In this document: positions 34,617 through 43,383 of the stretch, piece after piece
Layout of the letters: the number at the start of each line of letters is the position of its first letter
How positions within the stretch are numbered: the stretch's first letter is position 1
Origin: Stutzerimonas stutzeri
GTDB lineage: Bacteria; Pseudomonadota; Gammaproteobacteria; Pseudomonadales; Pseudomonadaceae
Reading direction: 5' to 3'
Assembly (NCBI GenBank): GCA_002387205.1
Contig: DGLA01000001.1
Span: 62,001 to 126,000 of the forward strand
Length of the DNA: 64,000 nt
Notes under the pieces: model-generated
Told to the model about the DNA's origin: nothing
What the model saw: the letters and a program-made list of their open reading frames with translations, nothing else
Databases searched by the model: none
Position numbers and translations under genes: made by a program

Positions 34617-34835
34617 CTAGCGCTCCGGGCGATCCTGGTTGTCGCGCTTCAGCGCGTCTTCGTCGCTGACCTTATCCGCCATGTCCGGCGGCACGTCGTA
34701 GGCGCCGCCTGGCACGTCGTCACGATCGCCTCCGGCAGCCTCGCCGTTTGTGGTCCTGCCTGCCTGGTCGATGCGCTCATCGTTGCGATCGTTGATCGTT
34801 TCCAGGTTTTCCTTGCCGCGTTCGGATTGATTCAT
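34617..34835 (-). CDS. Small hydrophilic protein of unknown function
   Basis: This 72-residue protein (MNQSERGKENLETINDRNDER...) is highly charged, poor in hydrophobic residues and probably disordered, with a run of Asp/Arg/Gly and a C-terminus rich in Asp and Arg. An AGG-rich ribosome site stands upstream on the minus strand. The composition resembles small stress-linked hydrophilic proteins, but I recognise no family. Confidence 0.55.
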   Translation of the reverse strand: MNQSERGKENLETINDRNDERIDQAGRTTNGEAAGGDRDDVPGGAYDVPPDMADKVSDEDALKRDNQDRPER

Positions 34836-35029
34836 GGGACCTCCGTCTGGTTGCTCATTCGGACACCGCTCGGCATCCCTCTGGTTAGGAAGGCGGCCGA
34901 TCGAAGAAGTTGCACGCAGGATCGCCTCGCAGCGATGACTTGGCCATTCGGCAGGCGCGCTGAACTAATCCAGCCAGGTGCAGGCCAAAAAACCATCTGG
35001 GGATTCCCCAACTGCCACCGTGTGAAGTT

Positions 35030-36475
35030 ATGCAACTGACTCGAAGCCTGCCCGTCGATACCACGCCCGTTGTCGCCGAGACAGCGCCGTCCAAGGAGCT
35101 GTATTTCGCCCTGCTCGATGCACCGGCCAATGAAGCCGTGCGCGAACGTGCCGCCGAATACCTGTGCAGCCAGCTGAATGGCGCCTCCGCGCTCCCCTGC
35201 GACCTGCCAGAAGGTCCGGCCGGGCTCGCGGATTGGCTGGACGCACACACTGCGAAGGTCGGTGGGCAATACCAGGCCTATCTCGACGAACGCCGCGCCG
35301 GCGGGCCACGCCGCTACTTCACCAGCAAGGCCCATGCGCTGCACTTTCTGCGCGGCGTGGCGCCGACCAAACTGGTCGACGGGGCCTGGCTGTACGGCCT
35401 GCTGCAACGCTGGGACGACGCGCGCTTCACCTCGCTGATCCAGACCTATCTCGAAGAGCTGGGCGAAGGTCAGCCGGAAAAGAACCACGTGGTGCTCTAC
35501 CGCAAGCTGCTCGCCAGCCAGGGCTGTGATGACTGGCAGAACCTGGATGACGACAACTTCGTCCAGGGCGCCATCCAGCTGGCGCTGGCCGAGCACGCCG
35601 AGCAGTTTTTGCCTGAAGTGATCGGCTTCAATCTCGGCTACGAACAGCTTCCGCTGCATCTGCTGATCAGCTCCTACGAGCTCACCGAGCTGGGCATCGA
35701 TCCCTACTATTTCACCCTGCATGTGACGGTCGATAACGCCGACAACGGCCATGCGAAGAAGGCCATCCAGGGCTTGCTCGCGGCCTGGCCACAGGTGGGC
35801 GACAGCGACGATTTCTATCGCCGGGTCATGAACGGCTATCGCCTCAACGATCTCGGTGCGAGCACGCTTTCGGTGATAAGCGGTTTCGAGCCCGAGCAGG
35901 AAGTGCTGCGCGTGCTGGAAAAGAAGGCCGGCGTTGGCCAGTTCGTGCATTCGGACTATTGCCGCTTCGACGGCCGTACCGTGAACCAGTGGCTGGCCGA
36001 GCCCGAGCAGATTCCACAATTCATCGAGACGCTGCAACGCCGCAGCTGGATCAGGCGCCACGAAGATCCACAGAACAGCCGCTTCTGGCAGCTTATTACC
36101 GGCGAACAGGCGCCGATGTTCGGCGTTTTCAGCGCCCACGAGCAGCAGCTGATCCACGACTGGATTGCTGGCGACTGGCTGGCCGAGCAGCCGCCCACCC
36201 GTGGCAAGCCACACCCCTCGCTCGCTCAACGTCAGGTGCCGTTCAGCAACCGTCGTCGGACGCCCGCCGAGCGGCCAGCAAAGCCGGCGCTGGTGCAGCA
36301 AGGCCAATCGGGCAGCGACTTCGATCAGGAAACCTTGCTGCTGGAACAACAACTGGCGCAGCTGCCGACACGCGAGGCACGCATGCGGCACCTCCTGCCG
36401 CTATTGGCCCCAACCCGTCACCACAGCGCGGCTGGACTGCTTGCCACCCGCATCTTCACCGGATTGTTCAACTGA
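35030..36475 (+). CDS. Iron-containing redox enzyme family protein (heme-oxygenase-like diiron fold)
   Basis: This 481-residue protein contains the HDO-type ligand pattern: E143 and H153 in LEELGEGQPEKNHVVLYRKL, E196 in PEVIGFNLGYE, and H231, D235 and H241 in LHVTVDNADNGHAKKA. Such proteins assemble a diiron centre and carry out oxidations, decarboxylations or C-C cleavage on amino-acid or fatty-acid substrates. An N-terminal region of about 90 residues and a basic C-terminal part flank the core. The gene lies 12 bases upstream of a methyltransferase gene, which suggests a shared small biosynthetic or modification pathway. The substrate is unknown. Confidence 0.8.
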   Translation: MQLTRSLPVDTTPVVAETAPSKELYFALLDAPANEAVRERAAEYLCSQLNGASALPCDLPEGPAGLADWLDAHTAKVGGQYQAYLDERRAGGPRRYFTSKAHALHFLRGVAPTKLVDGAWLYGLLQRWDDARFTSLIQTYLEELGEGQPEKNHVVLYRKLLASQGCDDWQNLDDDNFVQGAIQLALAEHAEQFLPEVIGFNLGYEQLPLHLLISSYELTELGIDPYYFTLHVTVDNADNGHAKKAIQGLLAAWPQVGDSDDFYRRVMNGYRLNDLGASTLSVISGFEPEQEVLRVLEKKAGVGQFVHSDYCRFDGRTVNQWLAEPEQIPQFIETLQRRSWIRRHEDPQNSRFWQLITGEQAPMFGVFSAHEQQLIHDWIAGDWLAEQPPTRGKPHPSLAQRQVPFSNRRRTPAERPAKPALVQQGQSGSDFDQETLLLEQQLAQLPTREARMRHLLPLLAPTRHHSAAGLLATRIFTGLFN

Positions 36476-36487
36476 GGCGAATGCGCC

Positions 36488-37447
36488 ATGGAATCTGACA
36501 TGACTACGGAAACTGCCCAGGACCGCGCACTGTTGCACCTGGCTCAGGCGCTGCGCGAGCGCGGCTATCACTTCATCACGCCAACACCGCTGACCCATGA
36601 ACGGGTCAACAGCCGGGTAGAGAACCAACTGGCAAACGACATCACTGGAGTGTTTGGCTGGAGCCGGCCTTTCCAGCATGAGCTGCTGCCACCGGCGGTC
36701 TTCAGCCTCATGGACCAGGCCGGTGTGTTGGCCCCCTGTGATTCCCGCTGGCGCAGCCGGGTGCGGATGTCGAGCCTGGATGGCCAGTTGTTCGTGCATT
36801 CGGCCTACCCCACCGATGCGGCGGATGCCGTGTTCTTCGGACCCGACACCTACCGGTTCGCCAACGCCATTCAGTGCCACCTCAACACTCATCAGGGCCA
36901 CATCGGACGTGCCGTGGACATTGGTTGCGGCTCGGGTGCCGGCGCGATTCTTACGGCGCTGGCACGGCCACAGGCAGAGGTGCTGGCAGTGGACATCAAC
37001 CCTTCCGCACTGCGCCTGACCCGCATCAACGCGGCGCTGGCCGGGGTCGACAACCTCAAAGCCCGCCACAGCGACCTGCTCAGTGACGTCGACGGCGAAT
37101 TCGACCTGATCCTGGCCAACCCGCCCTATCTGGTCGATCCCGACGAACGTGCCTACCGCCACGGTGGCGGCCCCCTGGGGGCAGGACTGTCCCTGGCCAT
37201 CTTCGACAGCGCACTGCAGCGCCTCGCCCCGTGCGGCACCTTGCTGCTCTATACCGGCGTGGCGATGACGGGCAATCAGGACCCCTTCCGCCGCGAAATC
37301 GAGCAACGCCTCGAAGGTCGTGGCCTGGAATGGCGATACCGGGAAGTGGACCCCGACGTGTTCGGCGAGGAGCTGCTCGACGGCGCCTATACCGAGTGCG
37401 ACCGGATCGCAGCCGTGGTGCTGGAAGTGACGCGCCCGGCGGGCTGA
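36488..37447 (+). CDS. Class I SAM-dependent methyltransferase, HemK-like
   Basis: This 319-residue protein has the SAM-binding motif VDIGCGSGAGAIL at 143-155, the acidic loop VLAVDINPSALRL, and NPPYLVDP at 211-218. The NPPY motif is typical of enzymes that methylate amide or amino nitrogen, such as PrmC and DNA or protein N-methyltransferases. The N-terminal 115 residues differ from PrmC, so it is not the release-factor enzyme. It is the second gene of a two-gene unit with the diiron-fold protein. An internal ATG (residue 5) is an alternative start. Confidence 0.82.
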   Translation: MESDMTTETAQDRALLHLAQALRERGYHFITPTPLTHERVNSRVENQLANDITGVFGWSRPFQHELLPPAVFSLMDQAGVLAPCDSRWRSRVRMSSLDGQLFVHSAYPTDAADAVFFGPDTYRFANAIQCHLNTHQGHIGRAVDIGCGSGAGAILTALARPQAEVLAVDINPSALRLTRINAALAGVDNLKARHSDLLSDVDGEFDLILANPPYLVDPDERAYRHGGGPLGAGLSLAIFDSALQRLAPCGTLLLYTGVAMTGNQDPFRREIEQRLEGRGLEWRYREVDPDVFGEELLDGAYTECDRIAAVVLEVTRPAG

Positions 37448-37519
37448 CGTGACCCCTTGAAGAACGCTTCGCGGTTTTCCACGGGGTGGCCATCCACCCT
37501 ACGACCGGCCAGGCGTAGG

Positions 37520-37545
37520 GGTGGACAACGCCGCAGGCGTATCCA
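37520..37545. repeat. Short inverted repeat with GCCGCAGGCGTA core
   Basis: GTGGACA and TATCCAC form an imperfect stem around GCCGCAGGCG. The core GCCGCAGGCGTA recurs at 62795-62806. It looks like a member of a dispersed intergenic repeat family of pseudomonads, and lies in the gap between two convergent genes where it could act in transcription termination. Confidence 0.5.
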
Positions 37546-37560
37546 CGCGTACCAGGACCT

Positions 37561-38493
37561 TTATATGGGCAGCAGCATCAGACAGGCCGACAAAGTGACA
37601 AGGGAGCCGAGTGTGGATAGCAGCACCACGCGCGACACCCGCGACGCCTCGCGGCCATAGAACTCGGCGAGCATGTAAGGCCCGGTGCCGGTAGGCAGCG
37701 CGCTGAGCAACAGCGCCGAATACGCCCATAGCGGCGGCAGCTCGAAAACCTCAAAAGCCAGATACCAGGTGATCAGCGGCTGGACCACGAGCTTCAACGT
37801 GACCAACGGCCATACGCCACTGACCTTGCCCCCCGGCTGCGGTTGCGCCAGGAACAAGCCCAGCGAAACCAGCGCACAGGGTGCCGCCGCTGCACCCAGC
37901 AACTTCAGCAGCGTCGCCACCGGCACCGGCAGGTCCAACCCGCTCGTAGCCCATATCCCACCCAGCATGGGCGCCACCACCAGCGGGTTGCGCAGCAGCG
38001 CGAGGCTCACCTTTCGCAGCGTCTGCTGGAAGCCCTGCCCGGCATGCAAGCCGGTTTCCACACACGCCAGCGCAATGGCGAACAGCACGCAGACGACCAC
38101 GATGCACGCGACCATGGCCGGCTGCAGGGCTTCATCGCCCAGCACCAGCATGCACAGCGGAATGCCGATGTAGCCGGTGTTGGCATAGGACGCACCGAGC
38201 GCATCGAGACTGGCGTCGGCCAGCGGCTGTTTCTGCAACAGGCTATAACCGAGGGTAAAGCCGAACACGCCAAGACAGCCCACCGAGAAGGCCGTGATGA
38301 AGCCCGGCTGCCAGAGCTGCTCCCAGGTGGAATTGGCGACGACGCTGAACAGCAGCGCCGGCAATCCCAGCCAGACCACGAACCGGTTCAGCTCGGAGGC
38401 GCCCGTCGGACCCATGCGGCCGGTGCGACGGCACAGGTACCCCAGGAAAATCAGGGCGAAGACTGGAAGGACGACATTGACGACGGCGGACAT
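37561..38493 (-). CDS. AEC-family transporter (auxin efflux carrier-like)
   Basis: This 310-residue inner membrane protein has about ten hydrophobic segments, with VVNVVLPVFALIFLGYLCRR at the start and the family stretch SYANTGYIGIPLCMLVLG near residue 105. Bacterial members transport malate, other dicarboxylates or small organic acids; the substrate is not evident. It stands alone, convergent with the methyltransferase gene. Confidence 0.85.
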   Translation of the reverse strand: MSAVVNVVLPVFALIFLGYLCRRTGRMGPTGASELNRFVVWLGLPALLFSVVANSTWEQLWQPGFITAFSVGCLGVFGFTLGYSLLQKQPLADASLDALGASYANTGYIGIPLCMLVLGDEALQPAMVACIVVVCVLFAIALACVETGLHAGQGFQQTLRKVSLALLRNPLVVAPMLGGIWATSGLDLPVPVATLLKLLGAAAAPCALVSLGLFLAQPQPGGKVSGVWPLVTLKLVVQPLITWYLAFEVFELPPLWAYSALLLSALPTGTGPYMLAEFYGREASRVSRVVLLSTLGSLVTLSACLMLLPI

Positions 38494-38841
38494 GGATTCT
38501 CATTGGGTAGTGGCCGCCAGGGATGGCGGTACGGGGCAGCCCGAGACGGGCGGCAACAGACCTTAGCAAAAAATGGCTTATCGCATTCCCTGCGCGACGA
38601 TTCCACTAACCCTCCTGATGGGGCGTTTTGTGTCGTCTGATGGTCTGTGCAAAGAAAAACAGAGCAAACGCGCCATAAGCACCTCGTAGGGAGGCCGGGC
38701 AGCTTCTGTGCAAGCCAATCAAGCGAGCGATAAGCATCTTCAGTCCTACATCCTTGCTTAGCTTGTAAGCGCACGGCCCGGCAGACGACACCGGATCGCC
38801 CCTTTCAGGAGGCCGAGCACAGGTGATGTGGAAGGGGCTGA

Positions 38842-38857
38842 GCGGCATGGATGCCGC
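38842..38857. repeat. Perfect hairpin in repeat region
   Basis: GCGGCAT (38842-38848) and ATGCCGC (38851-38857) pair across a GG loop. A second hairpin, CCCCGGC (38925-38931) with GCCGGGG (38935-38941), follows. Both precede the 43-bp repeat and appear to be part of the same structured unit. Confidence 0.6.
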
Positions 38858-38976
38858 GAGAGCCGCGATGGGCCAGGGACGGCCCTTCGCGGCGGGCCCC
38901 TGGAATGTCACCGGAGCGAGGGAACCCCGGCGCAGCCGGGGCCGGATGCAGGGGCAAGACTTTTTGGTTCCTTTTG

Positions 38977-39019
38977 GGGCGACTGCCAAAAGGGACTCGC
39001 CCAGCAGGGCGAAACCAAT
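38977..39019. repeat. 43-bp direct repeat, copy 1
   Basis: The segment starts GGGCGACTGCC and ends GGGCGAAACCAAT. It matches copy 2 with two mismatches, and the last 26 bases are identical. It contains the small hairpin CGCCC-AGCA-GGGCG (38998-39011) and is preceded by a T-rich tract (TTTTTGGTTCC, 38961-38971). Confidence 0.8.
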
Positions 39020-39199
39020 GCCTCAGCTAACCCGCCCACCAAGGTAACCACTCAGCCACAAAGGATCGATTCAACGGTCGAGTAGGGTAACGCGCAGTTG
39101 CGCGAGCAGCCCAAAAGCTCCGCAGCCAAGCCCGCTCCCACAACACAGTGATACGCAGGACCAAGGCGTTTTTTGGCTCCTTTGGCAGACCGTCCATTC

Positions 39200-39242
39200 G
39201 GGCGACTGCCATAAGAGACTCGCCCAGCAGGGCGAAACCAAT
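39200..39242. repeat. 43-bp direct repeat, copy 2
   Basis: This is the second copy, 223 bases downstream of the first, with the same order: a T-rich tract (TTTTTTGGCTCC upstream), the GGGCGACTGCC segment and the hairpin CGCCC-AGCA-GGGCG. The shared order suggests duplication of a longer unit, of which this copy is shorter at its left side. Confidence 0.8.
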
Positions 39243-39326
39243 CCATCAAACAGCTCGGTAATCACCTAGGCCTTCAAAACCAACCAACGCCGCCCCTTCC
39301 GCCTCGGTCACCGCCGAGATGTTCCT

Positions 39327-39851
39327 CTAATGCAGCATCGTCGATGGACTGTAGCCATTCGGCTCCGCCCGCCCCGCCGCAAACTTCGCCTCGACCTTTC
39401 CACGCATCGCCTGCGGCTCCTGCGGAAAGCCGCTGCGGTCGCTGTAGTCCCACTCGGTGATCAAATGACTCTCGCTCGCCAGGCCCTTCGCACAGGAAAT
39501 ATCCAGCGCGGTGATGCCAGCTACAGCGCCAGCGGCAATGGCCGCATTGACTTGCTCGGTGCCGTTTTCGATGCTCAACCCCAGCCCGACAAGATCCAGC
39601 GCATCGCCGCCGATACGGCCATAGATCCACGGCTTGGGGTCGTCGGTCAGCAACAGGCCGACGCCGGTGGCGATTTCCCGGGCACCGCAGGCGCGGATCA
39701 GCCCCTCGTTGCCGGGCACGCCTAGAAACCGAGCCAGCTTGCCGGGCATCAGCACCTCGGCCAGCCCCAGCCCGATGCTGAACCAGCCGAGGCCACGGGC
39801 CAGCGTGCGGGCAGAATGGTTGGTGTGGGTGACACGGTGTGGAACGCTCAT
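39327..39851 (-). CDS. Small membrane protein related to cyclase/dehydrase N-terminal region
   Basis: This 174-residue protein has three or four weak hydrophobic segments (LARGLGWFSIGLGLAEVLMPG, IATGVGLLL, VNAAIAAGAVAGITALDI). The first two-thirds resemble the membrane part that in other proteobacteria is fused to or lies beside a START-type cyclase/dehydrase domain; no such domain follows here. The gene lies about 110 bases downstream of a zinc alcohol dehydrogenase gene on the same strand and may be co-transcribed. Function is unknown. Confidence 0.65.
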   Translation of the reverse strand: MSVPHRVTHTNHSARTLARGLGWFSIGLGLAEVLMPGKLARFLGVPGNEGLIRACGAREIATGVGLLLTDDPKPWIYGRIGGDALDLVGLGLSIENGTEQVNAAIAAGAVAGITALDISCAKGLASESHLITEWDYSDRSGFPQEPQAMRGKVEAKFAAGRAEPNGYSPSTMLH

Positions 39852-39962
39852 AAAAGTACCTCCTCAGTAGCCGCCTCAAGTGGCGAGACCGGCACTATCG
39901 GGCCCTGTGAGAACGCTGCAAGCGAGGCGATGCCCAGCGCAGCCGTCGTCACAGGGTCTGGC

Positions 39963-41135
39963 TCAGGGTTTGAGAACGACCTTGATGCAGCCGTCGTGCT
40001 TGTCGCGGAAGGTCTTGTACATCTCAGGGCCCTGCTCAAGGCTGACGCTGTGGGTGATGACGAAGGATGGGTCGATCTGACCTTCCTGAATCCGCTTGAG
40101 CAGGTCGTCGGTCCAGCGGTTGACGTGGGTCTGGCCCATGCGGAAGGTCAGTGCCTTGTTCATCGCCGCACCAAAGGGGATCTTGTCGATCAGGCCACCA
40201 TAGACGCCGGGTATCGAGATGATGCCCCCGGGCCGGCAGACATAGATCATCTCGCGCAGCACGTGGGGGCGATCGCTCTCCATCATCAGCGCCTGCTTGG
40301 CGCGGTCGTACATCGAGTCCACCGAGCGCGCCGCATGCGCCTCCATGCCCACCGAGTCAATGCACTTTTCCGGTCCCTTGCCGCGGGTCAGCTCCTTGAG
40401 GCGTTCAAGCACGCTCTCCTCATCGAAGTTGATGGTAATGGCGCCGCCGGCGCGGGCCATGGACAGGCGCTCGGGCACATGATCGATGCAGATGACCTGT
40501 TCGGCGCCCATCATCAGCGCGCTGCGAATGGCGAACTGACCAACAGGACCTGCGCCCCAGACGGCCACGGTATCGGTGGGCTGGATATCGCACTGCGCCG
40601 CGGCCTGCCAGCCGGTGGGCAGGATGTCGCCGAGGAACAGCACCTGTTCATCGGTCATGCCATCCGGAACCACGACGGGGCCGACATCGGCATAGGGCAC
40701 ACGGACATATTCCGCCTGGCCGCCGGCATAGCCGCCGGTGAGGTGGGTGTAGCCGTAGAGACCGGCGGTGGTATGGCCGAAAACTTTATCAGCCACGTCC
40801 TTGTTGCGGTTGGTGCGCTCGCACACCGAGAAATTGCCGCGCCGGCACTGGTCGCATTCACCGCAAACGATGGTGAAAGGCACCACCACGCGATCGCCGA
40901 CCTTGAGCTTTTTGTTCGCCGAGCCGACCTCCATCACCTCACCCATGAACTCGTGGCCCATGATGTCGCCGTGCTTCATGCCGGGCATGAAGCCGTCGTA
41001 CAGGTGCAGGTCAGAGCCACAGATGGCGCAGGACGACACCTTGATAATGGCGTCGCGGGGATCCTCGATAGACGGATCAGGGACGTGGTTGTCGCAGCGG
41101 ATGTCATGCTTGCCATGCCAGCGAAGAGCTCTCAT
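39963..41135 (-). CDS. Zinc-dependent alcohol dehydrogenase (formaldehyde dehydrogenase-like)
   Basis: This 390-residue MDR-family enzyme has catalytic-zinc residues in CAICGSDLHLYDG and GHEFMGEV, the structural-zinc lobe CGECDQCRRGNFSVC, and a Rossmann fold with VAVWGAGPVGQFAIRSA. The length and the insertion near VDSMYDRAKQALMMESDRPHVLRE resemble glutathione-independent formaldehyde dehydrogenases, but it could oxidise other small alcohols or aldehydes. It is followed on the same strand by the small membrane protein gene. Confidence 0.88.
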   Translation of the reverse strand: MRALRWHGKHDIRCDNHVPDPSIEDPRDAIIKVSSCAICGSDLHLYDGFMPGMKHGDIMGHEFMGEVMEVGSANKKLKVGDRVVVPFTIVCGECDQCRRGNFSVCERTNRNKDVADKVFGHTTAGLYGYTHLTGGYAGGQAEYVRVPYADVGPVVVPDGMTDEQVLFLGDILPTGWQAAAQCDIQPTDTVAVWGAGPVGQFAIRSALMMGAEQVICIDHVPERLSMARAGGAITINFDEESVLERLKELTRGKGPEKCIDSVGMEAHAARSVDSMYDRAKQALMMESDRPHVLREMIYVCRPGGIISIPGVYGGLIDKIPFGAAMNKALTFRMGQTHVNRWTDDLLKRIQEGQIDPSFVITHSVSLEQGPEMYKTFRDKHDGCIKVVLKP

Positions 41136-41427
41136 TGGAAAAATTCTCCTGGTTCGGTGTTCGGAAACGCCGCCGTGATGGTTCTTCCTGATGTCTTCGC
41201 CGCGGTGCGGCAGCTGCTCCTGCCCCGACTGCTGCCCTTTGGCGGGGTTGCGGCGTGCGTGCTATCAGATTTTTAGTGTCCGCAGCTGCCGCAGAGTTGC
41301 CTGCAATCGACACGCTGCAGCTGAATCGCCGACGGACTGCAAGGGTTGCGACGGCTACGGGCTCTGCCCGGATAGCGTCGCGAAAGCCGCCACAGCGCGT
41401 CGCAGACCGCTGTGGCAGCGCGTCGGC

Positions 41428-42291
41428 CTAGCAGGTCTTGTTCGGCTTCACCGAGGCATAACCGTTGCGGTAGCTCGGGTACTGAGGGGACCAGCCAAGC
41501 GCCCGGGCGCGGGCGTTGCTGCAACGCTTGCTGCCGGCACGACGGGTCATGGTCTGCTCGGACCAGTGGCTGACACCGAGCCGCTCGCGCAGCCAGTCGA
41601 TCACCTCGTGCAGGGGGGCCGGATCGTCGTCCACGCCAAGGTAGCAGTCCTCCAGCGTGCCACCGGCCAGATCGGTCTGCAGCAGGCATGCGAGCAGCGC
41701 GGCGGCATCATCGCGATGGATACGGTTGCTGTACTGCGGCGGATCGCGCTCGACACGCAGCCCCGAACGGACCTGATTCTGCATCCAGGGCCGTGTCGGG
41801 TCGTAGAGTCCCGCCATCCGCACCCGTGTCGCCGGGAACCCGCAGTCCAGCGCCAGCTGTTCGGCCTCAAGCATCACCTGTCCGGTATAGCCGGTGGGCT
41901 CGGTGGCCGAGTTCTCATCGATCCACTCGCCACCATTCTGCGCATAGACCCCTGTGCTGGAGAGAAAAAACAGCCGCCGCGGATCTTGTCCGCGCTGGCG
42001 CAGCCAATCGAGGGAGTTGCGCAATCCCTCGACATAGGCCTGGCGGTAACCGGGTTCATCGTGCTGGGTGGCCGAGGCGGCATACACCAGATAGTCCAGC
42101 TTGCCGTTGGGCCAGCCGCGGGGAACCTCCGCTGACAGGAGGTCACCCTTGACCGGCAGGATCGGCACCGGAAGACTTGCAGCCTGGCGGCGCAGACCGT
42201 AAACCGTCCAGCCTGCGCGGCTCAGCTGCAGACCGAGGCGAATACCGACGTCGCCGCAGCCGGCGATCATTACAGAGGGACGAGTTGCCAT
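41428..42291 (-). CDS. NAD-dependent epimerase/dehydratase family protein (extended SDR)
   Basis: This 287-residue protein starts MATRPSVMIAGCGDVGIRLG, which holds the Rossmann glycine motif, and continues with FFLSSTGVYAQNGGEW, the strand with the catalytic Ser/Thr region of the YeeZ-like SDR branch. The expected YxxxK motif is not clear, as is common in this atypical branch. ATG 42291 is preferred over an upstream start because the protein fits the family from that point. It is divergent from oxyR. Confidence 0.82.
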   Translation of the reverse strand: MATRPSVMIAGCGDVGIRLGLQLSRAGWTVYGLRRQAASLPVPILPVKGDLLSAEVPRGWPNGKLDYLVYAASATQHDEPGYRQAYVEGLRNSLDWLRQRGQDPRRLFFLSSTGVYAQNGGEWIDENSATEPTGYTGQVMLEAEQLALDCGFPATRVRMAGLYDPTRPWMQNQVRSGLRVERDPPQYSNRIHRDDAAALLACLLQTDLAGGTLEDCYLGVDDDPAPLHEVIDWLRERLGVSHWSEQTMTRRAGSKRCSNARARALGWSPQYPSYRNGYASVKPNKTC

Positions 42292-42458
42292 GGCGGTTGC
42301 TCCGTAACCGTTGCGGGCCACCGATTCGGCCCGACTGCATCGAGTGTACTGCTGCGCAGGGCTTTTCCGCTTGTCACTTTATAAGGGAACGGATGCTGGC
42401 CAGTTGGTTCGAACACGAGCAAAGGCTATGCTAGCCAGCAACCTGATGGAATAACACT

Positions 42459-43379
42459 ATGACACTGACCGAATTGCGCTACATCGTCACGCTCGCCCAG
42501 GAATCACATTTCGGCCGTGCCGCCGAACGTTGCCACGTCAGCCAGCCCACCCTCTCGGTAGGGGTAAAGAAGCTCGAGGACGAGCTCGGCGTGCTGATTT
42601 TCGAGCGGACCAAGAGCGCAGTGCGGCTAACACCTGTCGGTGAAGGCATCGTCACCCAGGCGCAAAAGGTACTGGAGCAGGCGCAGAGCATTCGCGAACT
42701 GGCCCAGGCTGGCAAGAACCAGCTGGCCTCGCCGCTCAAGGTTGGCGCCATCTATACCGTCGGCCCCTACATGTTTCCGCATCTGATCCCGCAGCTGCAT
42801 CGCGTGGCGCCGGACATGCCGCTGTACATCGAGGAAAACTTCACCCACATCCTGCGCGACAAGCTGCGCACCGGCGAGCTGGACGCGATCATCATCGCGC
42901 TGCCGTTCCAGGAAGCCGATGTTCTCACGCTGCCGCTGTATGACGAGCCCTTCTATGTGCTGATGCCGGCCGGCCATCCCTGGTCGAAGCGGGAAACCAT
43001 CGACAGCGAGATGCTCAACGACAAAAGCCTGCTGCTGCTCGGCGAAGGCCACTGCTTCCGTGACCAGGTTCTCGAAGCCTGCCCCACCACCCGCAAGGGC
43101 GAGGCGCCGAGCCACACCACGGTGGAGTCCTCGTCGCTGGAAACCATCCGCCACATGGTTGCCTCGGGCCTGGGCGTATCGATCCTGCCGTTGTCGGCAG
43201 TCGACAGTCACCACTATTCCGCTGGCGTGCTGGACATCCGCCCGCTGACCCCACCGGTGCCGTTCCGTACCGTGGCCATCGCCTGGCGCGCCAGCTTCCC
43301 GCGGCCGAAGGCCATCGAAGTGCTGGCTGACTCCATTCGCCTGTGCTCGGTTGCCAAGCCGCCCGCCGCGACCGCCTGA
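42459..43379 (+). CDS. oxyR: Hydrogen-peroxide-responsive regulator OxyR
   Basis: This 306-residue LysR-type regulator has the N-terminal helix-turn-helix (MTLTELRYIVTLAQESHFGRAAERCHVSQP, in part) and the redox pair C199 and C208 in LGEGHCFRDQVLEACP, at the same positions as in E. coli OxyR. Oxidation of C199 by H2O2 forms a disulfide with C208 and switches on antioxidant genes. recG starts five bases after its stop codon. This oxyR-recG order is typical of pseudomonads. Confidence 0.96.
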   Translation: MTLTELRYIVTLAQESHFGRAAERCHVSQPTLSVGVKKLEDELGVLIFERTKSAVRLTPVGEGIVTQAQKVLEQAQSIRELAQAGKNQLASPLKVGAIYTVGPYMFPHLIPQLHRVAPDMPLYIEENFTHILRDKLRTGELDAIIIALPFQEADVLTLPLYDEPFYVLMPAGHPWSKRETIDSEMLNDKSLLLLGEGHCFRDQVLEACPTTRKGEAPSHTTVESSSLETIRHMVASGLGVSILPLSAVDSHHYSAGVLDIRPLTPPVPFRTVAIAWRASFPRPKAIEVLADSIRLCSVAKPPAATA

Positions 43380-43383
43380 GCCC

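Larger units (their letters stand above)
38494..39326. other. Long non-coding region with structured repeats
   Basis: No convincing gene is seen in these 833 bases. The part from 38494 to about 38800 must hold the promoter of the AEC gene. From about 38815 to 39245 the DNA contains several perfect hairpins and a repeated 43-bp segment, described as separate entries. Short open frames here give Arg/Pro/Ser-rich products and look like by-products of GC-rich repeats. Confidence 0.5.

Noticed and set aside
38823..39085. Short Arg/Pro-rich open frames in the repeat region
   Set aside because: They overlap hairpins and repeats, lack ribosome sites, and have compositions expected from GC-rich non-coding repeats.
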